In this document: in pieces, positions 52,233 through 60,633 of the stretch | Position numbering within the stretch: the first letter of the stretch is position 1 | Layout of the letters: each line of letters starts with the position of its first letter | Assembly (NCBI GenBank): GCA_910583875.1 | Contig: CAJTXT010000005.1 | Coordinates: 1-64,000 of the forward strand | DNA length: 64,000 nucleotides | Direction of reading: 5' to 3' | DNA from: an uncultured Vampirovibrio sp. | GTDB lineage: Bacteria; Cyanobacteriota; Vampirovibrionia; Gastranaerophilales; Gastranaerophilaceae | Translations under genes and position numbers: made by a program | The notes under the pieces: model-generated | Seen by the model: the letters and a program-made list of their open reading frames with translations, nothing else | Databases searched by the model: none | What the model was told of the DNA's origin: nothing

Positions 52233-53537
52233 ATGGATACTTCAAATTATATTGCAATAATTGCAGATGATCTTACAGGTGCAAATGATACTTCATTACA
52301 ATTCTTTTTGAGCGGTTGTAAGACACAAGTAGCCTTCGGTGAAGATATTTCTATTGATGAAAATCTTAAAACCGAAGTTTTTGCTATGTCTACAGAATCC
52401 CGAAATGTTAACGCTCAAACAGCTCATGAAAGAGTATTAAATACCGCAGAAAATATATTAAAAAAATATAATTTTGAATATATTTATAAAAAAATTGATT
52501 CTGTTTTAAGAGGTAATATTGCAGTTGAAGTTTTGACAATCCTTAATACGCTTGAAATGGATGCAGCAATTATATTCCCGGCATTTCCAAATGAAGGAAG
52601 AACTACAATTGGCGGATTTCATCTTGTAAAAGGTGTTCCTCTTCAAAGAACAGAAGTTTCAAGAGACCCTGCATTTCCTATTACAGAATCAAATATTGTT
52701 AGTATATTAAAAAATCAACTTCCTGAAGAAATGGCAAGCTTTATTGATTTAATTACCCTTGATACTGTTATGAAAGGTGCAGGTCCTATTCTTACAAGGT
52801 TAAACGAACTTGTATCAAAAGGGAAAAAACTAATTATTGCAGATGCCGTTTCTACTACTGATTTAGAACAAATTGCATTAGCTGTTACAAAAAGTAATTA
52901 TAATATATTGCCTTGCGGAAGCGCTGGAGCAGCTCAAGCTCTAAGTAAAATATGGCATCCGGATGGAGATAATCAAAGAGAAAATATAGAAATTCCAAAT
53001 CTTCCAAAACTTATTGTCTCCGGCAGCGCTACAGATTTAACTGCTTCTCAAATTAAAAGGCTTCAAGATAATGATGATATTGAAAATACTTATTTTATAG
53101 CGATTAAGCCTCAAAATATTTTTTCTAACGATTATGAAGAAACAGCGCAAAGAATCATAAACAATCTTGTAAAAGATAATACTGTAATTATTCATTCTTC
53201 TGAATTAATTGAAAATAATGAACAATTAACTTCACTTTTAATAGAAAATGAATTAACAAAAGAAATATTTATTTCAAGAATATGTGATTATATGGCAGCT
53301 GTTACAAGAACTGTTCTTGCTCAAAAACAAACAATTCTTATTACTGTAGGCGGTGAAACTTCTTATAAATGCTGCAGAGCTATTGGTTGTAAAAATCTTC
53401 AAATTCTTGATACAGTTGCACCTGCAATTCCTTTAGGGGTTGATAACAAAGGACAATTAATTGTTACAAAATCAGGCAATTTAGGTACTCAAAATACATT
53501 AATTGACATAGTAAGATATTTTGAACAGGATAAATAA
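52233..53537 (+). CDS. Four-carbon acid sugar kinase family protein (DUF1537)
   Basis: 434 residues; family members (DtnK/OtnK) phosphorylate D-threonate, D-erythronate or related acids. The N-terminal substrate domain has IIADDLTGANDTS and YKKIDSVLRGNIAVEV, AIIFPAFPNEGRT; the C-terminal nucleotide domain has LIVSGSATDLTASQI and ITVGGETSYKCCRA. It overlaps by one base the PdxA-like dehydrogenase that would oxidise the phosphorylated product, an arrangement known for D-threonate breakdown. Confidence 0.9.
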   Translation: MDTSNYIAIIADDLTGANDTSLQFFLSGCKTQVAFGEDISIDENLKTEVFAMSTESRNVNAQTAHERVLNTAENILKKYNFEYIYKKIDSVLRGNIAVEVLTILNTLEMDAAIIFPAFPNEGRTTIGGFHLVKGVPLQRTEVSRDPAFPITESNIVSILKNQLPEEMASFIDLITLDTVMKGAGPILTRLNELVSKGKKLIIADAVSTTDLEQIALAVTKSNYNILPCGSAGAAQALSKIWHPDGDNQRENIEIPNLPKLIVSGSATDLTASQIKRLQDNDDIENTYFIAIKPQNIFSNDYEETAQRIINNLVKDNTVIIHSSELIENNEQLTSLLIENELTKEIFISRICDYMAAVTRTVLAQKQTILITVGGETSYKCCRAIGCKNLQILDTVAPAIPLGVDNKGQLIVTKSGNLGTQNTLIDIVRYFEQDK

Positions 53538-54475
53538 TGAATAAAATTGCAATTACGTTTGGTGATCCAAATGGGATTTCACCTGAAATTACAATAAAAG
53601 CACTTAATTTTTTAGATTTACCAAGTGATAAAGTTGTACTGATTACAAATCATAATATTCTTGATTTTTATAAAGAAAATTTTGATTTATATTTAGAAAA
53701 AGACTACCCTATTATAGAAATTCCTTACAACAAAGATGATATAAAATTTGGAATTGAAACAGAACAAGCAGGAGAATTCGCTTTTAAATGTCTTGTTCAA
53801 GCATGCAATTTAGCTGTTAACCAAGAGATTGATGCAATAGTAACTGCACCTGTTTCAAAAAATGCTATGAAAATGGCAGGTCATAATTATTCAGGACAAA
53901 CAGAAGTAATAGAACAATATATTGCGAACTCTAATCAATCTGCTGAAATGCTTTTTGTATGTGATAATTTTTCGCTGCTTTTGTTAACAAGACACATCGC
54001 ATTAAAAGATGTTCCCCCAAAAATAAAAAAAGATTTAATAATTAATAAAATTGAAAAATTAAATAAATCTTTAAAATTGCAAATAGGAATCAAGAATCCT
54101 AAACTTGCAATCTGTGCATTAAATCCGCATGCTGGTGAAAATGGAATGTTTGGTGATGAAGAAATTAACGAAATTATTCCGGCTGTAAAAGAATTGCAAA
54201 CAAAAGGAATAAATATAGAAGGTCCATTTCCTTCCGATGCACTTTTTACTCATTGCATGACTGGAGAGTGTGATTATAACTGCTATATTGCAATGTATCA
54301 TGACCAAGGATTAATCCCTATAAAAATGTTAGCAAGAGATAATTGCGTCAATACAACTATAGGACTTGATGTATTAAGAACATCACCTGCCCATGGTACT
54401 GCTTTTGATATAGCAGGCAAAAATATTGCAAACGCTAATAGCATGATTAATGCAATTGAATTAGCATTAAAATAA
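53537..54475 (+). CDS. PdxA-family dehydrogenase (PdxA2-like)
   Basis: 312 residues of the 4-hydroxythreonine-4-phosphate dehydrogenase family. ITFGDPNGISPEI, IVTAPVSKNAMKMAGHNYSGQTE in part, the zinc His in NPHAGENGMFGDEE, and MYHDQGLIPIKML, RTSPAHGTAFDIAG. Coupling to the DUF1537 kinase favours PdxA2, 4-phospho-D-threonate dehydrogenase, over vitamin B6 synthesis. It converges on rnhB with one base between stops. Confidence 0.9.
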   Translation: MNKIAITFGDPNGISPEITIKALNFLDLPSDKVVLITNHNILDFYKENFDLYLEKDYPIIEIPYNKDDIKFGIETEQAGEFAFKCLVQACNLAVNQEIDAIVTAPVSKNAMKMAGHNYSGQTEVIEQYIANSNQSAEMLFVCDNFSLLLLTRHIALKDVPPKIKKDLIINKIEKLNKSLKLQIGIKNPKLAICALNPHAGENGMFGDEEINEIIPAVKELQTKGINIEGPFPSDALFTHCMTGECDYNCYIAMYHDQGLIPIKMLARDNCVNTTIGLDVLRTSPAHGTAFDIAGKNIANANSMINAIELALK

Positions 54476-54476
54476 A

Positions 54477-55127
54477 TTACAATAATGATAATTGTTCTGA
54501 TTTTTCAAAATGTTTTTGGAAAAATTTTCTTCTATGCCATTTTGTAAGCCCGTATTTATCAACAGCTTCTAAATGAGCCTTTGTCATATAACCTTTATTT
54601 TCTGCCCATTTATATTGAGGGAATTCTTTATCCAGTTCAAGCATAAATCTATCACGTGAAACTTTCGCTAATATGCTTGCTGCTGCTATTGATGCAGATT
54701 TAAAATCTCCTTTTATTATTGCTTCTTGGCTATAATCAAAATTAAAGATTTTTTTATTTCCATCTACCAATACTATTACATTTTTAGATTTTATTTTATC
54801 TATAACATCGCTGCATGCTCTATTCATAGAAAGCAAAGAAGTTTTTAAAATATTTAATTTCTCAATGTCTTCAACACTTCCTTGATATATTGCATAAATA
54901 GAATTATTAATAATTACTTCAAATAATTCTTCACGTACTTTTTCTGAAATTTGTTTTGAATCATTTAATTTTTCAAGCTGTGCTTTTAAACTTTTATCAA
55001 TAGAAGGGAAACAAACAGCTGCTGCAAAAACAGGTCCAGCACCGGGGCCTCGGCCTGCTTCATCTGTTCCGATTAAATAATCAAAACCTGTTATTTTTTC
55101 TTTATCAAAATCAAATCTTTTATTCAT
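54477..55127 (-). CDS. rnhB: Ribonuclease HII
   Basis: 216 residues; removes ribonucleotides from DNA. GTDEAGRGPGAGPVFAAAVC has the catalytic Asp-Glu; further acids in VIVLVDGNKK and AASILAKVSRDRFM. The C-terminal GLTKWHRRKFF is typical. Start overlaps rbgA by 8 bp. Confidence 0.95.
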   Translation of the reverse strand: MNKRFDFDKEKITGFDYLIGTDEAGRGPGAGPVFAAAVCFPSIDKSLKAQLEKLNDSKQISEKVREELFEVIINNSIYAIYQGSVEDIEKLNILKTSLLSMNRACSDVIDKIKSKNVIVLVDGNKKIFNFDYSQEAIIKGDFKSASIAAASILAKVSRDRFMLELDKEFPQYKWAENKGYMTKAHLEAVDKYGLTKWHRRKFFQKHFEKSEQLSLL

Positions 55128-55959
55128 TTACATCCAATGTAAGTTTACCAAGCCTGCCAACTCTAAAATCATTTAAAATATTTTGCGCACACCTTTTTGT
55201 GTCAGGTCTTCCGCCTTGAACAATCCAATTACGCTTTAGTGCAATATTAGAAATATTTACTTCTTCATCTTCAAGTTTATAATAATCTCTGATTAAATCT
55301 GGATAAATCTCACATACATTTTTTATAAAGATTTCAGCAACAGCTTCAACATCATAGGCATGTTCACCTATTGAATCAACAAATGCAAGCTTATATGCTT
55401 TATTTTGATCCTCTTGTTTTAAAGGAATAATCCCAGGAGTATCTAACAAATCGACTTTAGGATTAATTCTAACCCATTGCTGATCACGTGTAACACCTGC
55501 TTTTGCACCTGTTTTTGTTTTTGTTTTTTTGATTAATTTATTAATAATACTTGATTTACCAACATTTGGCATACCAACAACCATAACTCTAACAGCTCGA
55601 GGCAATAAGCCTTTTTTAACAAGTGCTATAATTTTAGGCTGACCTAATTCGATAACCTTATTTAAGATTTTAGATAAATCCTTATTATCACTTGCACTTG
55701 TTGCAATTACAGGACAGTTTGTTTTTTCTTTTATCACCTTAACCCATTTTTGAGTCTGTTCGTTATTAGCTAAATCTGCCTTATTCATAAGTATTAAACG
55801 AGGTTTATCACGCAAAAGTTTTTCAATATCCGGATATGTTGAACTTAAAGGTATTCTTGCATCTAATACTTCAATCACAACATCAACAATATTAACTTGT
55901 TCTTTTAATTTTTTTTCTGCTTTGGCAATATGCCCCGGATACCAATGAATATGTTCCAT
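55120..55959 (-). CDS. rbgA: Ribosome biogenesis GTPase RbgA/YlqF
   Basis: 279 residues; circularly permuted GTPase for late 50S assembly. Motif order G4-G5-G1-G2-G3: LMNKADLA, then VIATSAS, VMVVGMPNVGKSSIINKL and DTPGII; the N-terminal HWYPGHIAKAEKKL is the family hallmark. The C-terminal domain ends with GRLGKLTLD. Just downstream of rplS on the same strand, separated by a terminator; co-transcribed with rnhB. Confidence 0.95.
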   Translation of the reverse strand: MEHIHWYPGHIAKAEKKLKEQVNIVDVVIEVLDARIPLSSTYPDIEKLLRDKPRLILMNKADLANNEQTQKWVKVIKEKTNCPVIATSASDNKDLSKILNKVIELGQPKIIALVKKGLLPRAVRVMVVGMPNVGKSSIINKLIKKTKTKTGAKAGVTRDQQWVRINPKVDLLDTPGIIPLKQEDQNKAYKLAFVDSIGEHAYDVEAVAEIFIKNVCEIYPDLIRDYYKLEDEEVNISNIALKRNWIVQGGRPDTKRCAQNILNDFRVGRLGKLTLDVNE

Positions 55960-55978
55960 AAAAAACCTCTTTGAATTT

Positions 55979-56018
55979 AAAAAGCCATACTCAAAGTATA
56001 AACAATGACTATGGCTTT
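55979..56018. terminator. Terminator after rplS
   Basis: AAAAGCCATA and TATGGCTTTT pair across a 20-base loop, with a T-run on the plus side and A-run on the other. On the minus strand it lies between rplS and rbgA. A large loop makes it weaker than typical. Confidence 0.55.
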
Positions 56019-56040
56019 TTGTTCTTATTATATACCTAAT

Positions 56041-56394
56041 CTATTTTTTTTCGATTTTTTCTCTAATACGAGTTGCTTTACCAGAACGTTCTCTTAAGTA
56101 ATACAACTTAGCACGTTTAACATCACCGCGTCTTACAACTGTGATTTTTTCAATACGTGGAGAATATACAGGGAATACACGTTCAACGCCAACACCTTGA
56201 AAAATCTTTCTAACTGTAATAGTTTTACCAACACCGCTGCCGCGTTTTTTAAGGATAGTTCCTTCAAAAGCCTGTGTTCTTTCTTTGTTTCCTTCAATAA
56301 TTCTAACAGATACTCTAACTGTATCTCCAGGATTTAATTCAGGTAATTCTTTATTTAAATATTCTTTTCCTAAACTTTCTACTATAGGGTTCAT
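56041..56394 (-). CDS. rplS: 50S ribosomal protein L19
   Basis: 117 residues from MNPIVESLG (start 56394, AAGGA nine bases upstream; a six-codon longer frame begins inside the ribosome binding site). PELNPGDTVRVSVRIIEGNKERTQ in part, FEGTILKKRGSG, GVERVFPVYSPRI and RAKLYYLRERSGKATRI are family signatures. Confidence 0.97.
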   Translation of the reverse strand: MNPIVESLGKEYLNKELPELNPGDTVRVSVRIIEGNKERTQAFEGTILKKRGSGVGKTITVRKIFQGVGVERVFPVYSPRIEKITVVRRGDVKRAKLYYLRERSGKATRIREKIEKK

Positions 56395-56832
56395 GATTAC
56401 ATTCCTTTGCATTATATTTATACGTTACTATATAATATGTAAAACATATTTTTTCTTCAAGTGTTTTTTTAGATTTTAAATAAAATTTTTAAAACAAAAT
56501 ACCAAAATTAATTTTAAAAATTATACTTAACACCTAAAATTGTCACCCTGAATTTATTTCAGGGTCTTTTGTTTTAGGAGTATATTTGTAAGCTGGAAAG
56601 ATGCTGAAACAAGTTCAGCATGACACTAAGTTATAGATTTAAAAAAAATAGTCAAACAATGTCTATGTGACAATTTTAGATTTAGATATGGACTCCAAAA
56701 CCAATTCTTTTTAAGTTTTTATTTAAAAATTTTTGTTTTGTTAACAATTGTTAACAAAACAAACAATAGATTAAAGTTTAATTACTTTTCTGCCGATAAG
56801 AAAAGCATAAGTTATTGGAGAAAAGGCAAGCA
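56395..56832. other. Gene-free stretch: repeats and a perfect palindrome
   Basis: Contains the rplS promoter side, two dispersed modules (CACCCTGAATTTATTTCAGG 56541-56567 and GATGCTGAAACAAGTTCAGC 56600-56624) and a perfect 26-bp palindrome centred on AATT at 56735-56760 (GTTTTGTTAACAATT and its complement), which could be an operator for the following gene. No coding frame. Confidence 0.6.
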
Positions 56833-57366
56833 ATGGGATTAAATGTATGTTCCACATATTTTGTGAACTCTGCTAAACCTGCGATAGATTCAAGCGCATT
56901 AGCAAAGGTTACAGAACAAATATTTAAACCAAGCGGTGAACAACAACAAACCGTTGATGTCTCTAAGTTAGATTTATCTAAATTTAACAGAGTTAACATA
57001 GGTACAGACTTATATTCTGCACGTACAAACGGTGAAGTTGCTCTTCAAGCTGCAAAAACAGCTGCTGATTTCGATATTAAACTTAGTCCTGAATTTAATA
57101 AAAATATTCAATATTTGAACTCTCAAGCTGCTCAAAGTTTATTTACAACAAAAGAAAACAATGGCAAAGTTGTAATTACAGTTGATAATGTTGAAAAAGT
57201 TGATCAAGATAAAATTGTTTTAGCAGCTTCTCAAGTAGTTGAAACGAAAGATTTAAATAAAGATAAAAAAGGTTCAAATCCATTTTCTTTCTACATGCCG
57301 GCTAATCAGCAAGAAGAAAATGAAGATACAGAAGCTAAACTTAATTCAATAAATATTTTTGCCTAA
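56833..57366 (+). CDS. Hypothetical protein
   Basis: 177 residues from the ATG at 56833 (AAAAGG six bases upstream; the frame opens 18 bases earlier at a TTG). No known domain, signal peptide or membrane segment. It is Gln/Asn/Ser-rich with LDLSKFNRVNIGTDLYSARTNG in the middle and ends in an acidic stretch. Repeated Ala/Gln helices (EVALQAAKTAADF) suggest a structured soluble protein. A strong terminator follows. Preceded by the 26-bp palindrome. Confidence 0.6.
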   Translation: MGLNVCSTYFVNSAKPAIDSSALAKVTEQIFKPSGEQQQTVDVSKLDLSKFNRVNIGTDLYSARTNGEVALQAAKTAADFDIKLSPEFNKNIQYLNSQAAQSLFTTKENNGKVVITVDNVEKVDQDKIVLAASQVVETKDLNKDKKGSNPFSFYMPANQQEENEDTEAKLNSINIFA

Positions 57367-57390
57367 TATACATTGTTACTTGTTTTTCCG

Positions 57391-57420
57391 GGATGAAATT
57401 TAAGGTTCATCCTTTTTTTT
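57391..57420 (+). terminator. Rho-independent terminator
   Basis: GGATGAA and TTCATCC pair around an eight-base loop, followed by eight T residues; ends the gene at 57366. Confidence 0.85.
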
Positions 57421-57444
57421 ATTTGAATAAATTTTTAAAAATCA

Positions 57445-57528
57445 GAAAGGAATAAAATTTTATTTTGCGTCCTGTGTTTTCGCGATTCCTAAAAACAATG
57501 GACTTCAAAATAAAATCTTATTTCTTTC
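57445..57528. repeat. Armed hairpin element, family 1 copy G (loop AGGAATCGCG, minus orientation)
   Basis: Core 57473-57499 read on the minus strand. Arms 57445-57472 and 57500-57528 form a shorter, less perfect inverted repeat around GAATAAAATTTTATTTTG. It follows the terminator of the plus-strand gene, so no coding end is included. Confidence 0.8.
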
Positions 57529-57541
57529 ATATTTTTAAAAC

Positions 57542-58083
57542 AAAAAAAAGGGGACATTTCTGTCCCAAACAATTCGGAATGTAAAAGAAAATTTTTCTAC
57601 TATCCATCGTGTTAATAAAGTAAGTAAAGTAAGGTAAGTATGTAAGTGTATGTGTATGTATGTTAAAATTAGTCTAAAATAAAGTTAGTACGCGTACTGT
57701 TGTGTTTCCCGTTTCCCTGTTCCCATTCAATCTTGTAGTCGATTAGTTTTGCTTTTGTTTTTTCTCTCTTAATATCACTCAGTTTATTTGAGTTTTTCTC
57801 TTTTGTGATTTATCTCTCACATTTATATAAAGTATTTTGTATATAAAAAATTGCTAAAACGTGTATATAAAATATATAATTTGCTTAATATTTCTTAATA
57901 AATAATTCAAAAGCAAACCCTAATTGACTTTTGAAGATTCATAGCCATTTGGCTCATTTGTATTAACCATAAAAATAAACACACGGATAATATACGAAGA
58001 ATTTTCAAACTTGTATTATAAAGCTATACATATTCCACTCTCACTCGTAAACTGTTTGACCGAATTATTCGGTCTTTTTTTTA
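57542..58083. other. Gene-free stretch bracketed by two outward terminators
   Basis: On the minus strand GGGACA/TGTCCC plus a T-run (57542-57566) ends leftward transcription; on the plus strand GACCGAAT/ATTCGGTC plus eight T (58058-58082) ends rightward transcription. Between them is no coding frame, a GTAA/GTAT-type simple repeat (57616-57662) and a perfect AGTACGCGTACT palindrome (57687-57698). Divergent small transcripts from the middle would explain this, but I see no consensus promoter. Confidence 0.4.
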
Positions 58084-58170
58084 TTTTAAAGTACACATTT
58101 AACAGGTTAATTTGTCATATATAATTTATTTCATTTCTTTAATTTATGGAACATATTTGTAAGCTATAAA

Positions 58171-58350
58171 GATGCTGAAACAAGTTCAGCATGACAGTAA
58201 GTAAAGTTTAAAAAAACAGTCAATTACTTTATTGTCACCCTGAATTTATTTCAGGGTCTTTGGTTTATCTAGTATATTTGTAAGATGCAAAAAGTGATGT
58301 GGAAAACCAAACATTTTTCACAAAATCACAGATTTTAGAAAAAGCAATCA
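58171..58350. repeat. Dispersed palindromic repeat cluster
   Basis: Modules GATGCTGAAACAAGTTCAGC (58171-58197), CACCCTGAATTTATTTCAGG (58233-58260) and the GTGGAAAACCAAACATTTTT block (58299-58350), in the same order and spacing type as at 63652-63816. Confidence 0.7.
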
Positions 58351-58406
58351 AACAAATTCAAAATAATGTTTAATTATTTTTTGAGAAGATTTACTGTAAA
58401 ATTCCA

Positions 58407-59693
58407 TTACTTAAATAAAATATCAAACAATTCTTTAGTACTATAAATATCTTTTGTAACGATAAGGTTAACCCCTAATGCTTGTTCAACATCTTTAACT
58501 GTTAAACCATCAAGAAACTCAGTAGTATAAGGACGCAAAACAATTGAAGGAATAATAACATTTTTATAGCAAATCCCTTTCAATTGGTTTATAAGGTCAT
58601 TTGCAGTTATTAATCCTGCGACACTAACATCTTTACCCCAAAACTCACTTTTTATAGGAATTACTTGAAGATTAATATTCTCAATTTTGTTTAATTGTTC
58701 AGCAAACATAAAAAACGCCTTTTGCGCACTAACGGAGCAGGCAAGTGTATATTCTTTTTTTGTTTTAACTGATTTTGGAACTTTTTTTATACGTTTGTTA
58801 AAATCATCAATTAAACAGCGAAGAGACCCAACGCCGTCTTCTAACTGTGAAAAACCGTTATAATAAGCTTTATCTGGTAATTCTTTTTCTGCAATCAAGA
58901 AAAATTCATCTGAAACACTTGCAATATTTTTCTTGATTTTCTTATTAAACTTATCAACGATATCAATTGTTTCAATTGCTTTTTCTTTTGTAACTTGTGT
59001 TAACTTTTCTTTTCTGAATTTAGTAATTCCAACAGGGACAATTGCTATTGAACCAAGTATATCTTTATATTTCCATAAATCATTAAGTGTGCGTTCCAGC
59101 TCTTTTCCATCATTATAATCAGGACACAAAACAACCTGTGTATGAATGGGGATATCATTTTCTTTAAGAAAATCCAACTCTCGCATTAGGTTAGCAGCAT
59201 TTTTATTTCTAAGCATTTCTGCTCTTAATTCAGGGTTTGTAGTATGAACAGAAACATACAACGGTCCTAAATGCATTGTTGAGATGCGCTCTTTGTCTTT
59301 TTTAGTAAGGTTTGTTAGTGTAACATAAGTTCCTTGAAGATATGAAAGACGATAATCATCATCTTTTATATATAAGGATTCTCGCAAACCTTCGGGCTGT
59401 TGGTCAACAAAACAAAATATACAATTATTAGCACAGGGTTTTATTTTATCAAAAATTGCAGATTCAAAAACAAAACCAAGTTCTTCATCAAAATCTTTTT
59501 CGATTTCATAAACTTCAATTTCACCATTTGGTGTTTTTATCTCGAATTCAAGTTCTTCGCTCATTACGGCATATTGATATTCAATATAATCTCGCAGTTT
59601 TAGTCCATTAACACTTAAAAGTTCAGAACCTGCTTCAATTTCAAGTTCTTCTGCTATTGAATTTTTTTCTATTGATGAGATTTTAGCCGGCAT
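58407..59693 (-). CDS. DUF512 family protein with PDZ-like and radical-SAM-like domains
   Basis: 428 residues from the ATG at 59693, with AAAGG six bases before it. N-terminal PDZ-like segment (IAEELEIEAGSELLSVNG), then a radical-SAM-like core with KPCANNCIFCFVDQQPEGLR and YRLSYLQGTYVTLTNL, and the C-terminal DUF512 region (LACSVSAQKAFFMFA, GLITANDLINQL). This architecture is typical of Cyanobacteria and some Firmicutes; function unknown. It overlaps the PadR regulator gene by 11 bp. Confidence 0.9.
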   Translation of the reverse strand: MPAKISSIEKNSIAEELEIEAGSELLSVNGLKLRDYIEYQYAVMSEELEFEIKTPNGEIEVYEIEKDFDEELGFVFESAIFDKIKPCANNCIFCFVDQQPEGLRESLYIKDDDYRLSYLQGTYVTLTNLTKKDKERISTMHLGPLYVSVHTTNPELRAEMLRNKNAANLMRELDFLKENDIPIHTQVVLCPDYNDGKELERTLNDLWKYKDILGSIAIVPVGITKFRKEKLTQVTKEKAIETIDIVDKFNKKIKKNIASVSDEFFLIAEKELPDKAYYNGFSQLEDGVGSLRCLIDDFNKRIKKVPKSVKTKKEYTLACSVSAQKAFFMFAEQLNKIENINLQVIPIKSEFWGKDVSVAGLITANDLINQLKGICYKNVIIPSIVLRPYTTEFLDGLTVKDVEQALGVNLIVTKDIYSTKELFDILFK

Positions 59694-60201
59694 GGTCAAC
59701 CTTTAAATTTTGAATATATTCTCTTAATGAATATATTTCTGTCAAATTTTTATTTAATAACTGTTTTTGGAAATAATCTAAATCCAAAAACTCGTCATTT
59801 AATTTATTTTGAAGTTCAAACTCATAAATATCTAACTTTTTTAAGGTTTCATTTACAAATTCTATTCTTTCTTCTTTATTCAAAAGTCCAATTGTTCCAA
59901 GTCGTGCTTGTAAATGAGTGTAAAATAAGGAAGGATTTTCACTTGCATCGTCAAAAAACAGTTTTTTAAAAACGGTATAACCTTTAGATGTGATAGAAAA
60001 ATAAGAGGATTTTTTCCCGCCTTCTGACATTTTTTCATACACAGAAATAGCACCATCTTTCTGTAAGCGTTTAAGTGCAGGGTAAATTGTTCCAATACTT
60101 GGTTTTGTAAAAGTGCCAAAAATTTCAATAATTTCTTTTCTTATTGAATAAATAGTTTTTTCACGTTTATGAATTATAAATAAAATTAAAATCTCAATCA
60201 T
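59683..60201 (-). CDS. PadR family transcriptional regulator
   Basis: 172 residues. Winged helix: IYSIRKEIIEIFG, KPSIGTIYPALKRLQKDGAISV and KSSYFSITSKGYTVF; the C-terminal half is a coiled dimerisation helix. First gene of the two-gene unit with the DUF512 protein, which it may control. Confidence 0.9.
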   Translation of the reverse strand: MIEILILFIIHKREKTIYSIRKEIIEIFGTFTKPSIGTIYPALKRLQKDGAISVYEKMSEGGKKSSYFSITSKGYTVFKKLFFDDASENPSLFYTHLQARLGTIGLLNKEERIEFVNETLKKLDIYEFELQNKLNDEFLDLDYFQKQLLNKNLTEIYSLREYIQNLKVDHAG

Positions 60202-60242
60202 ACTATCTTTATAGCATAAAACACAAATATATGCTAAGTATT

Positions 60243-60275
60243 AAAAAAGGACTGAAAGTAATTCAGTCCTTTTAT
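60243..60275. terminator. Terminator of the 67-residue gene
   Basis: AAAAGGACTGAA and TTCAGTCCTTTT pair around a five-base loop with A and T runs outside; lies at the 3' end of the minus-strand small gene and upstream of padR. Confidence 0.8.
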
Positions 60276-60278
60276 TAT

Positions 60279-60482
60279 TTATGCAAGCCAGCAGACATTT
60301 GAGTCTTTTGGTAATTGGTCTGTATAACGCCATTCTCCTGTTTTAAAATCGAATGTTTTATTTCTTTCTTCACAGGCACCTGGAATAGGTTTATTAGATG
60401 GTGGTGCTACAATTCCGCCATCACTATATGGAGGTATTTCATGTTTAATTTGAGGTGCAAAACTACTAATTCCTAAAGTCAT
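60279..60482 (-). CDS. Small hypothetical protein
   Basis: 67 residues, with AAGGA well placed before the ATG. Pro/Ser-rich and polar (IPPYSDGGIVAPPSNKPIPG) with two Cys and a C-terminal KDSNVCWLA. No known domain. Own terminator downstream. Function unknown. Confidence 0.5.
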   Translation of the reverse strand: MTLGISSFAPQIKHEIPPYSDGGIVAPPSNKPIPGACEERNKTFDFKTGEWRYTDQLPKDSNVCWLA

Positions 60483-60598
60483 AACTATTTCCTTCCCAAC
60501 TTACCAAAAAATAAATTACTTACTTATATTTAAAGTATTTTCATTAATCTAAATTGCTTGAATCTTAATAAATTTTAATAAATAATAAAAAAAACTAC

Positions 60599-60633
60599 TT
60601 GTTATCAATAATTCTTTGTAGCATAATTTTGTT
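60599..60633 (+). promoter_or_regulatory. Promoter giving a probably leaderless mRNA
   Basis: TTGTTA (60599-60604), a 17-nt spacer and CATAAT (60622-60627); the ATG of the next gene begins seven bases after the -10, where transcription is expected to start. No ribosome binding site is present. Confidence 0.55.

Noticed and set aside
8567..57528. Family 1 elements as a CRISPR array or CRISPR remnants
   Set aside because: Copies are single and dispersed, orientation varies, and the unique parts are inverted copies of local DNA rather than spacers; no cas gene is present.
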